Source: Nisaea acidiphila (GTDB lineage Bacteria; Pseudomonadota; Alphaproteobacteria; Thalassobaculales; Thalassobaculaceae). From it: DNA of 64,000 nt. Below, one piece after another: positions 34,982-42,681 of the stretch. The position numbers were made by a program, and so were the translations under genes. The notes under the pieces were generated by a model. It ran no database searches and was not told where the DNA came from. It saw only the letters and a list, made by a program, of their open reading frames with translations. Location of the stretch: positions 2,700,501 to 2,764,500 of the forward strand of contig NZ_CP102480.1 of assembly GCF_024662015.1 (NCBI RefSeq), in the 5' to 3' direction. How positions within the stretch are numbered: the stretch's first letter is position 1; every line of letters begins with the position of its first letter.

Positions 34982-36564
34982 GCGGCTTTTCCGTCCCATG
35001 GGGCCTCTTCGGGAATGTCCGCCATCATAAGGCCGATGCGGCGCGGGTCAGCTTCCGCCGCCTCCATCTCGCCGACGATCCGTCCCGCCGACATCACCAG
35101 GATGCGGTCGGAAAGCGACATGATCTCGTCGAGCTCGACGGAGACCAATAGCACCGCGGCCCCTTGGTCGCGCATCGAAACCAGCGTGTTGTGGATGAAC
35201 TCGATGGCACCGATATCGACGCCGCGGGTCGGTTGGCCGACCAGCAGCAGCTTCGGCTTTGTCTCCAGCTCGCGCGCCAGCACGATCTTCTGCTGGTTGC
35301 CGCCGGAGAACATGGCGGCGGTCAACTGCGGGTTCGGCGGGCGCACGTCGTAGCGTTCCATTTCCGCCGCGCAGTCGGCGATCGCCGCTTCACGGTCGAG
35401 CAGCAGGCCGCGATTGAAATCCGGCCAATCGTGATGCCCGAGGATGTGGTTCTCGTGCGCGGTGAAGGCGGTGACCAGTCCCATATGATGGCGGTCCTCC
35501 GGTACATGGGCGATGCCGAGCCGGCGTGCCTCGTGCGGATCGAGCGCGTGTCCAGTATCGACAATCCTTGTGCCGTTCACGCTGAAGGAGCCGCCGGAAA
35601 GCGGCCGGATCCCGGCGAGCGCCTGGAGCAGCTCGCTCTGTCCGTTGCCGGCGACCCCGGCGATGCCGACGATCTCGCCGGCCCGTACCTGGAAGCAGGC
35701 ATTCTTCACCCGCTCGACGCCGCGCGCGTCGGTCACCGTGAGTCCGTCGGCCGAAAGGACCATGCCTTTCGCCTCGGCCGGCTTCTTGTCGACCCGGAGT
35801 AGTACCTTGCGCCCGACCATGAGTTCCGCGAGCTCATCGGCGCTGGTCTCGGAGGTGGTTCGGTGCGCGACCATCTCGCCCTGGCGCATGACCGAGACCG
35901 TATCCGTCGCGGCCAGGATCTCGCGCAGCTTGTGGGTGATCAGGATGATGGTGACGCCGCGTTCTTTCAGCGCGGCGAGAATTTCGAACAGCCGGTCGGC
36001 CTCCTGCGGCGTCAGCACGCCGGTCGGCTCGTCCAGCACCAGAATGCGGGCGCCGCGGACCAGCGCTTTCAGGATCTCGACCCGCTGCTGCTGGCCGACC
36101 GAGAGATCGGAGATCAGCTCGTCCGGATCGACCGTGAGGCCATAGTCGCTGGAGAGCCGCGCCAGCTCCTGCCGCGTCGCCTTTTCGCCGGCATCCAGCA
36201 AGGCGCCGCCTTCGGAACCGAGCATCACGTTATCGAGTACGCTCATCGTCTCCACCAACATGAAATGCTGGTGCACCATGCCGATCCCGAGGTCGATCGC
36301 GGCCCGGCTCGACTCGATGATCACGCCTTTGCCGTCGACCAGAATCTCCCCCGCATCGGCCTGGTAGAAACCGTAGAGGATGGACATCAGCGTCGACTTG
36401 CCGGCGCCGTTCTCGCCGACGATGCCGTGAATCGTTCCGGGCATGACCCGGAGCGTTACGTCACGGTTCGCCTGGACCGGTCCGAAGCTTTTCGAGATGC
36501 CCTTCAATTCGATGGCGGGCGGCTTGCCGCCGCCCGCCACGGGCCGAGTGTTCCCGGATGTCAT
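34978..36564 (-). CDS. nucleoside ABC transporter ATPase with two nucleotide-binding domains
   Basis: A 528-residue double-ABC protein of the sugar/nucleoside class. Domain 1 (about 20-250): Walker A GENGAGKST, signature LSVGQQQRVEILKAL, Walker B ILVLDEPTGVL. Domain 2 (about 270-510): a degenerate Walker A (GVAGNGQSELLQ) but intact MFSGGNQQKIVLARE signature and LLLVGQPTRGVD. A weak second Walker A is normal in this family. It follows the BMP gene by 21 bp. Confidence 0.95.
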   Translation of the reverse strand: MTSGNTRPVAGGGKPPAIELKGISKSFGPVQANRDVTLRVMPGTIHGIVGENGAGKSTLMSILYGFYQADAGEILVDGKGVIIESSRAAIDLGIGMVHQHFMLVETMSVLDNVMLGSEGGALLDAGEKATRQELARLSSDYGLTVDPDELISDLSVGQQQRVEILKALVRGARILVLDEPTGVLTPQEADRLFEILAALKERGVTIILITHKLREILAATDTVSVMRQGEMVAHRTTSETSADELAELMVGRKVLLRVDKKPAEAKGMVLSADGLTVTDARGVERVKNACFQVRAGEIVGIAGVAGNGQSELLQALAGIRPLSGGSFSVNGTRIVDTGHALDPHEARRLGIAHVPEDRHHMGLVTAFTAHENHILGHHDWPDFNRGLLLDREAAIADCAAEMERYDVRPPNPQLTAAMFSGGNQQKIVLARELETKPKLLLVGQPTRGVDIGAIEFIHNTLVSMRDQGAAVLLVSVELDEIMSLSDRILVMSAGRIVGEMEAAEADPRRIGLMMADIPEEAPWDGKAA

Positions 36565-36585
36565 TCTGAAAGGTGAGCCCGGGCG

Positions 36586-37578
36586 TCAGTACGGGCAGGT
36601 ATTGTCGGCCATGTAGTCATGGACCTTGATGTCGCCCGACTTGATGCCGGCTTCCGCCTTGGCGACCAGCGCTTTCATGTCTTCCGAGACGAGCGATTTG
36701 TTGTGCTCGTCGAGCGCCCAGCCGACACCGTTCTCGCCGAGGCCCAGCACGTTGATGCCCGGTTTCAGCTCGCCCTTCTTGCCGGCCATGAAGACGTTGT
36801 AGGCGGCGATGTCGACGCGTTTCAGCATCGAGGTCAGCATGGTGCCCGGATGCAGGTAGTTCTGGTTGCTGTCGACGCCGATCGCCAGCTTCTTGGCGTC
36901 GTCCGCGGCCTGCAGCACGCCGAGGCCGGTCGAGCCGGCGGCGGCGAAGACCACGTCGGAGCCGCGGTCGAACTGGCTGCGGGCGAGTTCCGCACCTTTG
37001 GTCGGATCGTTCCAGGCGGCCGGCGTGCTGCCGGTCATGTTCTGGATCACCTTGATGTCCTTGTTGGCCCATTGCGCGCCGCCGACATAGCCGCAGGCGA
37101 AGCGGCGGATCAGAGGGATGTCCATCCCGCCGACGAAGCTGATGGTACCCGACTTGGAGGCCTTGGCCGCGAGCACGCCGACGAGGAACGAGCCTTCATG
37201 CTCGTTGAAGACGATCGACTGGACATTGGGCACGTCCACGACGCTGTCGATGATGGCGAAGCTGGTGTCCGGATATTCCTTCGCGACCTTCTCGATCGCC
37301 GGGCCCTGGGCGAAACCGACACCTAGGATCGGGTTCGCGCCACGGCGCGCCATGCGGCGGATCGCCTGCTCGCGCTGGGTCTCGTTGGTCACCTCGAATT
37401 CGAGATAGCTGTCGCCGGTTTCCTTCTTGAAGCGCTCGGCCCCTTCGTACACGCCCTCGTTGAAGCTCTTGTCGAATTTGCCGCCCATATCGAAGACGAC
37501 GGCCGGTTTGAAGTCCGCGGCCTCGGCAGCAGCGCCGATACCGATCGCGGCAACCGCCGCCAGTACCCACTGTTTCAT
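36586..37578 (-). CDS. BMP-family nucleoside ABC transporter substrate-binding protein
   Basis: A 330-residue exported protein: signal peptide KQWVLAAVAAIGIGAAAEA, then the BMP-family start FKPAVVFDMGGKFDKSFNEG with the Asp-Lys-Ser-Phe/Asn ligand loop, RRGANPILGVGFAQ, and FAAAGSTGLGVLQA. No lipobox is seen, so it is probably a soluble periplasmic receptor. First gene of the minus-strand uptake and salvage operon ending at 27680. BMP proteins bind purine or pyrimidine nucleosides; the downstream phosphorylases support that ligand class. Confidence 0.93.
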   Translation of the reverse strand: MKQWVLAAVAAIGIGAAAEAADFKPAVVFDMGGKFDKSFNEGVYEGAERFKKETGDSYLEFEVTNETQREQAIRRMARRGANPILGVGFAQGPAIEKVAKEYPDTSFAIIDSVVDVPNVQSIVFNEHEGSFLVGVLAAKASKSGTISFVGGMDIPLIRRFACGYVGGAQWANKDIKVIQNMTGSTPAAWNDPTKGAELARSQFDRGSDVVFAAAGSTGLGVLQAADDAKKLAIGVDSNQNYLHPGTMLTSMLKRVDIAAYNVFMAGKKGELKPGINVLGLGENGVGWALDEHNKSLVSEDMKALVAKAEAGIKSGDIKVHDYMADNTCPY

Positions 37579-37600
37579 TTTGTGCCATCCCTGTTTATTG

Positions 37601-37679
37601 AGGTCTTTCAGACCTGTTCACGGATTGCGTTCCGTGACGGCAGTGTAAAAAAGAAAGACTTCGGAGTCCTGTAGTCTTT
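37601..37679 (-). promoter_or_regulatory. leader of the nucleoside operon with three perfect inverted repeats
   Basis: Within 79 bp upstream of the BMP gene lie AGGTCT-N3-AGACCT (37601-37615), TCACGGA-N6-TCCGTGA (37618-37637) and AAAGACT-N12-AGTCTTT (37654-37679). They could be hairpins in the leader RNA or binding sites of a nucleoside-responsive repressor; sequence alone does not tell which. The divergent DUF1491 gene begins at 37737. Confidence 0.5.
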
Positions 37680-37736
37680 TACCAATTGGTCGAACCGCGC
37701 GCGCGGGCCGTTCCGGCGCCCGCGGGGGAGTAACCG

Positions 37737-38078
37737 ATGAGCGCATCGCGTCTCAAGTCGAAATTGCTGGTCCAGGCGGGTCTCCGCCAGTGTATGGCTC
37801 TCGGAATCATGGCCACGGTGGTGCGTTCAGGCGACGACGACGCGGGTGCCGTGTATCTCAAGATCAATCGGCTTGGGCCCGGATTCACGATCCTGGCATT
37901 GGCTCGTGAACTCGATGGCGGGCTTTCCTGGCGCTCGCGGACCGGCGACGAGCCGGTGTCGGAAGAAGAGGCCGACGCGGTTCTCGAGAAGGAGCGCCGG
38001 ATCGATCCGGACATCTGGGTTCTTGAGATCGAGGACCGTGAGGGGCGCAATCCGCTCGAAGACGCGCTGTTCTTCTGA
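37737..38078 (+). CDS. DUF1491 family protein
   Basis: A 113-residue protein matching the alphaproteobacterial DUF1491 pattern: KSKLLVQAGLRQCMALGIMATVVRSGDDDAGAVYLKIN, then SEEEADAVLEKERRIDPDIWVLEIEDREGR. No signal peptide or membrane helix; a cytoplasmic alpha/beta protein of unknown function. Divergent from the nucleoside operon. Confidence 0.87.
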   Translation: MSASRLKSKLLVQAGLRQCMALGIMATVVRSGDDDAGAVYLKINRLGPGFTILALARELDGGLSWRSRTGDEPVSEEEADAVLEKERRIDPDIWVLEIEDREGRNPLEDALFF

Positions 38079-38205
38079 CCGGGGCGTTGTAGCCCTGCCA
38101 CACGAACGGGATTCGTGCAGGCCCGGAACGGTCCGCGATATTGCAAATCCGCTCTCCGTCCATACCTCTCAGACGGTCGAAAATGTCCCGAGAGGTGCGA
38201 TCCGG

Positions 38206-38871
38206 ATGGAAATCAACGCCGATTTTTCGAGCTTTGTTGCGACTGACAGCAATCTGCTGCCCTGGGTCCCCTCGCCGATGGCCGGCGTCGACCGGCGTAT
38301 GCTGGACCGGATCGGGGACGAGGTCGCGCGGGCAACGACGATCGTGCGCTATGCGGCCGGCAGCAAGTTCTCCGCCCATACCCATGGCGGCGGTGAGGAG
38401 TTCCTCGTTCTCGACGGCACGTTTTCGGACGAGCACGGAGATTACGGACCGGGCATGTATGTGCGCAATCCGGTCGGCTCAAGCCACTCCCCGTTCACCC
38501 GTGCCGGCTGCACGATCTTCGTGAAGCTCTGGCAGATGCGCGAGGACGATCAGGAATTCGTGCGCATCGACACCCGCGCGCAGGATGCGCGCTGGGAAGA
38601 GGGGGCCGCCGAAGGGATTTCCGTCCTGCCGCTCTTCGATGCGGAGGACGAGCATGTTTATCTCACCCGGTACGGGGCCGGCGCGGCCCAGCCGCCTTTC
38701 GAGATGCCGGGCGGCGGTGAATTTCTGGTTCTGGAGGGGGCTGTGGAAAGCGACGGCGTGCGGCACGAGACCGGGAGCTGGCTGCGCTTTCCGAAAGGCG
38801 CGCGGGCGACTTTCACTGCACCTGAGATGGCGCTGGTCTGGACCAAGACCGGCCATCTGGCCGGTCTCTGA
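38206..38871 (+). CDS. ChrR-like cupin-domain protein, double cupin
   Basis: A 221-residue protein with two cupin-like halves. ATG 38206 follows GAGAGG. The first half (about 40-115) has the metal motif HTHGGGEEFLVLDG, as in the ChrR anti-sigma cupin; the second (about 140-215) has GGGEFLVLEGAVE but lacks the His pair. PWVPSPMAGVDRRML at the N-terminus is typical of this group. No anti-sigma zinc domain or sigma factor is next to it, so it is a stand-alone ChrR-type cupin, perhaps a redox or metabolite sensor. Confidence 0.85.
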   Translation: MEINADFSSFVATDSNLLPWVPSPMAGVDRRMLDRIGDEVARATTIVRYAAGSKFSAHTHGGGEEFLVLDGTFSDEHGDYGPGMYVRNPVGSSHSPFTRAGCTIFVKLWQMREDDQEFVRIDTRAQDARWEEGAAEGISVLPLFDAEDEHVYLTRYGAGAAQPPFEMPGGGEFLVLEGAVESDGVRHETGSWLRFPKGARATFTAPEMALVWTKTGHLAGL

Positions 38872-38883
38872 TCCGAAAGGTTT

Positions 38884-39348
38884 CTACTCTGCGTCGGCCG
38901 CGACCTGGACCTTCACCATCTTGTCCGGGTCCGCCGGCGGCTCGCCCTTCTTGATCTGATCGACGAAATCCATCCCTTCGATCACCTCGCCCCAGACCGT
39001 GTACTGGCCGTCGAGGAAGCGGGCATCCTTGAAGCAGATGAAAAACTGGCTGTCGGCACTGTTCGGGTTCTGCGCCCGGGCGGCGCCCACGGTGCCGCGC
39101 TTGAACGGGGCGTCGGAGAATTCGGCGTCCAGCTTCTGGCCGGAGCCGCCCATGCCGGAGCCGGTCGGATCGCCGGTCTGCGCCATGAAACCGTCGATCA
39201 CGCGGTGGAAGACGATGCCGTCATAGAAGCCCTCGCGGGCGAGTTCCTTGACCCGCTCGACATGTTTCGGCGCCAGATCCGGCTTCAGCTCGACGACCAC
39301 GCGGCCATAGTCGAGATCGATATAAAGTTGGTTTTCCTGATCGCTCAC
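38884..39348 (-). CDS. ppiB: cytoplasmic cyclophilin-type peptidyl-prolyl isomerase
   Basis: A 154-residue cyclophilin without signal peptide. The core is FYDGIVFHRVIDGFMAQTGDPTGSGMGGSG, FKRGTVGAARAQNPNSADSQFFIC and FLDGQYTVWGEVIEGM. The catalytic Arg (in FHRV), Phe and Gln residues are present. It accelerates cis-trans isomerisation of X-Pro bonds. The gene upstream on the same strand is a close paralogue with a signal peptide, so the pair arose by duplication. Confidence 0.95.
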   Translation of the reverse strand: MSDQENQLYIDLDYGRVVVELKPDLAPKHVERVKELAREGFYDGIVFHRVIDGFMAQTGDPTGSGMGGSGQKLDAEFSDAPFKRGTVGAARAQNPNSADSQFFICFKDARFLDGQYTVWGEVIEGMDFVDQIKKGEPPADPDKMVKVQVAADAE

Positions 39349-39399
39349 GTTTCGATCCTTTTTCTTTTTCGTGTTCGGGTCCCAGAGACTTGAGCCGGT

Positions 39400-39930
39400 T
39401 TACTTGGCGTCTGCCGCGACACGCAGCGAGACGATGTGGTCCGGGTTCGCCGGCGGTTCGCCGCGCTTGATCATGTCGACATATTCCATGCCCTTCGAGA
39501 CCACGCCCCAGACTGTGTACTGGCCGTTCAGGAACTGGCAGTCCTGAAAGCATATGAACCACTGGCTGTCCGCACTGTTGGGATTGCGCGCCCGCGCCGC
39601 TCCGACCGTACCGCGTACGAAAGGCTCATTGCTGAACTCGGCGTCGAGCTTCTTGCCAGAGCCGCCCATGCCGGTCCCGGTCGGGTCGCCGGTCTGCGCC
39701 ATGAAGCCGTCGATCACCCGGTGGAAGATGATTCCGTCATAGAACTTCTTGCGCGCCAGTTCCTTGACCCGCGCGACATGGTTCGGCGCCAGGTCCGGGC
39801 GCAGAACGATCTCTACGCGTCCGTATTCCAGATCGAGATAAAGCGTGTTTTCCGGGTCCGCAGCGCGCGCCGGTCCGCCGAAGGCGGTTGCGGCAAGCAG
39901 CACAAGCAGGACGAAGAGACGTCGGGCCAT
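39400..39930 (-). CDS. periplasmic cyclophilin-type peptidyl-prolyl isomerase
   Basis: A 176-residue cyclophilin from ATG 39930. Residues 1 to about 23 (ARRLFVLLVLLAATAFGGPARA) form a signal peptide, so the enzyme acts in the periplasm like PpiA. The body follows its neighbour almost motif for motif (FYDGIIFHRVIDGFMAQTGD, RGTVGAARARNPNSADSQWFIC, FLNGQYTVWG). 51 bp separate the two genes, which are probably cotranscribed. Confidence 0.94.
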   Translation of the reverse strand: MARRLFVLLVLLAATAFGGPARAADPENTLYLDLEYGRVEIVLRPDLAPNHVARVKELARKKFYDGIIFHRVIDGFMAQTGDPTGTGMGGSGKKLDAEFSNEPFVRGTVGAARARNPNSADSQWFICFQDCQFLNGQYTVWGVVSKGMEYVDMIKRGEPPANPDHIVSLRVAADAK

Positions 39931-39978
39931 GCAAGCCTCCGTGGTTGAGCATCTCCGGCGCACCATAGACGACCGCGC

Positions 39979-41448
39979 TCAGCGGGCAAGCGCGAACAGA
40001 CGCGCGGTATCGATGTGGGCCTCGAGATGATCCGCCAGACGGTCCAGCACGGTGTCGATCTCTACCTCGAAGTTGGTTCCGGAAAACTGCCGGGCGCCCA
40101 GCTCCTTCAGATAGGCGCGCCGGAAGGCGTCCGACGTAAACATGCCGTGAAGGTAGCTGCCGGCAATCCGGCCGTCCGGCGAGGCGGCTCCGTCGGCATG
40201 CGGACCGCTGCCGCCGTCGATCCAGGCAAACGGACGCGCGGTATCGGGCCCGTCCGTCCGGCCGATATGGATCTCGTAACCGGAAAGCTCCGATCCCCCG
40301 CTGCTTCGCCCGGAGATCCGGGTCAGGGCCTTTTGCGGTGTCAGCACGGTCTCGACAGCGAGGAAGCCGAGTCCGTCGGCACTGCCTGGCGGCCCTTCGA
40401 GGCCGTCCGGGTCGTGCACCTTTCGGCCCAGCATCTGGTAGCCGCCGCAGATCCCGAGGACGCGGCCGCCGCGCCGGACATGTGCGGCAATGTCGATATC
40501 CCAGCCCTGCCTGCGGAGGTCCGTCAGGTCGCCGATTGTCGATTTCGATCCCGGAATGAGGATGAGGGCGGCGTCGCCCGGCAGGCAGCGGCCGGGCTCG
40601 ACGATATCGACCGTGACCTCCGGCTCCAGGCGCAGCGGGTCCAGATCGTCGAAATTGGCGATCCGGGAAAGCTGCGGCACGGCGATCTTTATCAGACCGG
40701 CATCTGCCCGGACGGCCTGTTCGAGCGCGACGGCATCTTCCGCCGGGAGCTTGCGTGCTTCCGGGAAGTAGGGGACGACACCGAGCGAGGGCCAGCCGGT
40801 ATGGCTTTCGACGATGCGGAGCCCGTCATCGAAGAGCGAGATATCGCCGCGGAATTTATTGATCAGGAAAGCGGCGATCCGTTCCCGGTCGGACGGGGCG
40901 ATGACGGCATGGGTGCCGACGAGGGATGCGATAACGCCGCCCCGGTCGATATCGCCGATCAGCACGACGGGACAGCCGGTCGCCTCCGCGAACCCCATAT
41001 TCGCGATGTCGCCGGCGCGGAGATTGACCTCGGCCGGGCTGCCCGCACCTTCGACCAGCACGAGATCCGCATCGGCGCGGAGCCGGTCGTAACTTTCGCG
41101 CACGGCGTCCAGTAAATCGCCTTTCATCGCCTGGTAGGCGCGTGCTTTCGCATGGCCGCGTACCTGGCCCTGCACGACGACCTGTGCGCCGAGATCCGTT
41201 TCCGGTTTCAGGAGGACCGGGTTCATGTCGGTATGCGGCTCGATCCCCGCCGCGCGTGCCTGCAGCGCCTGCGCCCGTCCGATCTCTCCGCCATCGACGG
41301 TGACGGCGGCATTATTGGACATGTTCTGCGGCTTGAAGGGCCGCACGCGCAGGCCGCCGCGTGCGGCCACCCGGCACAGGCCGGCCACCAGTACGGATTT
41401 CCCGACATCGGAGCCGGTTCCCTGGAACATCAGCGTTTTTGCGGTCAT
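39979..41448 (-). CDS. cobQ: cobyric acid synthase
   Basis: A 489-residue glutamine-dependent amidase of adenosylcobalamin synthesis, adding amides at b, d, e and g positions. ATG 41448 ([26 protein letters not shown]) opens the dethiobiotin-synthetase-like ATPase domain (1 to about 240); the GATase domain follows with the nucleophile in [11 protein letters not shown] and His in YLHGMF. No other cobalamin gene and no recognisable B12 riboswitch lies upstream, so it is separate from a cob operon here. Confidence 0.95.
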   Translation of the reverse strand: MTAKTLMFQGTGSDVGKSVLVAGLCRVAARGGLRVRPFKPQNMSNNAAVTVDGGEIGRAQALQARAAGIEPHTDMNPVLLKPETDLGAQVVVQGQVRGHAKARAYQAMKGDLLDAVRESYDRLRADADLVLVEGAGSPAEVNLRAGDIANMGFAEATGCPVVLIGDIDRGGVIASLVGTHAVIAPSDRERIAAFLINKFRGDISLFDDGLRIVESHTGWPSLGVVPYFPEARKLPAEDAVALEQAVRADAGLIKIAVPQLSRIANFDDLDPLRLEPEVTVDIVEPGRCLPGDAALILIPGSKSTIGDLTDLRRQGWDIDIAAHVRRGGRVLGICGGYQMLGRKVHDPDGLEGPPGSADGLGFLAVETVLTPQKALTRISGRSSGGSELSGYEIHIGRTDGPDTARPFAWIDGGSGPHADGAASPDGRIAGSYLHGMFTSDAFRRAYLKELGARQFSGTNFEVEIDTVLDRLADHLEAHIDTARLFALAR

Positions 41449-41742
41449 GACTGGGGCCTCATCGCATATGCGGGGACAGGCTGTCACGACTTTCGCATTT
41501 TATGTGTTCTGTTTACGAAATGTTCAGGTTTCGGGCGTAAAAACGGTATCAGGCCAGCGAGTATTGCTGGCGAAGTGGTTCGAGCCATCCGACTTCGCTC
41601 CCTCCCTCTCGGCTCGGACTGGGGCGGCCTTTCGGGGCCGCCCTCTTAATTTTTTCCCGCGACATCGACGCCGAAAACCGCAGCCTTCTGGGGTTTTTTG
41701 CCGTTGCATTGATATAGAACAAATCCGGTCTGATTTTGCGTA
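41449..41742. other. gene-free stretch with structured repeats, possible small RNA
   Basis: No convincing protein gene lies between cobQ and the bfd promoter. The plus strand has a TTTACG/CGTAAA inverted repeat (41512-41541), a hairpin CGAAGT/ACTTCG (41571-41597 region) containing GGTTCGAGCC, and then a strong terminator at 41622. A plus-strand terminator with no plus-strand gene in front suggests a short noncoding transcript, or a leftover of one. I see no promoter I would defend. Confidence 0.3.
41622..41656 (+). terminator. orphan Rho-independent terminator
   Basis: GGGCGGCC (41622-41629) pairs with GGCCGCCC (41636-41643) around a TTTCGG loop, followed by TCTTAATTTTTT. The stem is perfect and GC-rich. 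No protein-coding gene precedes it on this strand; cobQ upstream runs the other way. Confidence 0.75.
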
Positions 41743-41790
41743 TTGACAATCACTCGCAACGACCTTCATATGCGAATGACTCTCAATCGC
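41743..41790 (+). promoter_or_regulatory. bfd promoter with Fur-like 19-bp dyad
   Basis: TTGACA (41743-41748) and a weak -10 TCATAT (41766-41771) are 17 bp apart. Directly after follows GCGAATGACTCTCAATCGC (41772-41790), a 19-bp imperfect palindrome that matches the classic Fur-box consensus at 11 of 19 positions, including the ATGA/TCA core. bfd is iron-repressed by Fur in enterobacteria. Which Fur-superfamily protein would bind in this organism is unknown. Confidence 0.5.
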
Positions 41791-41802
41791 GGAATTCGCA
41801 CT

Positions 41803-41997
41803 ATGTATGTGTGTCTTTGCAACGGATTTACGGACCGATGTGTTGACCGGGCGATCGATTCCGGTGCGCGAACTGTCGGACAGGTCTACCAGAATGTCGG
41901 ATGCCGGCCGCAATGCGGGACCTGCATGAACACGATCCGCGAGCAGCTAGCCGCGCGTACGAGCGAGGTCGAGCTTTCGGTGACAGACGCCGGCTAG
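41803..41997 (+). CDS. bfd: bacterioferritin-associated ferredoxin
   Basis: A 64-residue protein starting at ATG 41803 (MYVCLCNGFTD). The [2Fe-2S] ligands follow the Bfd/NirB spacing: Cys4 and Cys6 in VCLCN, and Cys38 and Cys41 in PQCGTCMN. Bfd reduces the heme of bacterioferritin to release stored iron. The bfr gene follows 129 bp downstream with its own candidate operators, so the two may be regulated separately (bfd in low iron, bfr in high iron). Confidence 0.93.
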   Translation: MYVCLCNGFTDRCVDRAIDSGARTVGQVYQNVGCRPQCGTCMNTIREQLAARTSEVELSVTDAG

Positions 41998-42038
41998 ACC
42001 GGAAGTTTTCGATTAAGTCTTTGTAATACTGAAATTTA

Positions 42039-42060
42039 TTCGCAATATTGATTTTGCGAA
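42039..42060. repeat. perfect 7-bp inverted repeat TTCGCAA-N8-TTGCGAA upstream of bfr
   Basis: TTCGCAA (42039-42045) and TTGCGAA (42054-42060) flank eight AT-rich bases, 67 bp before the bfr start. It may be an operator or the end of the bfd transcript, but no T-run follows. Confidence 0.45.
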
Positions 42061-42065
42061 GCCCC

Positions 42066-42080
42066 TTGGAATTATTCTAA
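42066..42080. promoter_or_regulatory. Irr/ICE-like site upstream of bacterioferritin
   Basis: TTGGAATTATTCTAA differs by one base from a perfect TTAGAA-N3-TTCTAA dyad, the same motif found upstream of the cytochrome c peroxidase gene at 12582. Bacterioferritin genes are known Irr targets in alphaproteobacteria, which supports the reading. It lies 46 bp before the start codon. Confidence 0.5.
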
Positions 42081-42126
42081 TCGGTGGTATCTTCGGCTCC
42101 GGGACAGCAATTCTGGAGCTAGGCCG

Positions 42127-42609
42127 ATGAAGGGCGACAAGAAGGTTCTCGAGTTTTTGAACGCCGGTCTGAAAGGCGAACTGACCGCGATCAACCAGTA
42201 TTTCCTGCACGCCAAGATGTTGCAGGACTGGGGGTTTTCGAAACTCGGAAAGCATGAATATGACGAGTCCATCGACGAGATGAAGCATGCGGAGAAGCTC
42301 GTTGCCCGCATCCTGTTCCTCGAAGGTGTTCCCAATCTTCAATATCTGGACAAGCTGCTGATCGGCGAAGACATCCAGGAGATGTTCAAGGGCGATCTGA
42401 AGCTCGAGCTGGACGGCATTGCGAACTACAAGGCCGGGATCAAGCACTGCGAGAAGGTCGGCGACTATGTCACCCGCGACCTGTTCCTCGAGATCCTTGA
42501 GGACGAGGAAGGGCATGTCGATTACATCGAAACCCAGCTCGGCATGATCGAGAAAATGGGGATCCAGAACTACATGCTGCTTCAGTCCGAAGCAAACGAG
42601 ATGGACTGA
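42127..42609 (+). CDS. bfr: bacterioferritin
   Basis: A 160-residue four-helix ferritin that stores iron as a ferric mineral in a 24-mer. Diiron ligands are in place: Glu18, Glu51, His54, Glu94, Glu127, His130. Met52 is the heme ligand (IDEMKHAEK). ATG 42127 follows TGGAGCTAGGCCG. Paired with bfd upstream and preceded by an Irr-like site. A hairpin terminator follows at 42640. Confidence 0.97.
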   Translation: MKGDKKVLEFLNAGLKGELTAINQYFLHAKMLQDWGFSKLGKHEYDESIDEMKHAEKLVARILFLEGVPNLQYLDKLLIGEDIQEMFKGDLKLELDGIANYKAGIKHCEKVGDYVTRDLFLEILEDEEGHVDYIETQLGMIEKMGIQNYMLLQSEANEMD

Positions 42610-42639
42610 CCCTCAAGGTCAACTCTGTCTTTCAGCGGC

Positions 42640-42677
42640 AAGGCATCGCGCTCGAATAAAGGGCGGGATGCCTTTTT
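42640..42677 (+). terminator. probable bfr terminator
   Basis: AAGGCATC (42640-42647) pairs with GATGCCTT (42667-42674) around a 19-nt loop, with TTTTT continuing after the stem. It lies 30 bp after the bfr stop. Confidence 0.7.
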
Positions 42678-42681
42678 GCGT

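Noticed and set aside
37579-37736. Possible purine riboswitch in front of the nucleoside operon
   Set aside because: The three inverted repeats do not form the purine aptamer and its conserved loop bases are absent.
41152-41649. Plus-strand open frame across the cobQ start and the spacer
   Set aside because: Most of it is antisense to cobQ, it has no ribosome-binding site, and it runs into the terminator at 41622.
41449-41750. Possible cobalamin riboswitch in front of cobQ
   Set aside because: I looked on the minus strand for the conserved B12 box and adjacent core elements and did not find them.
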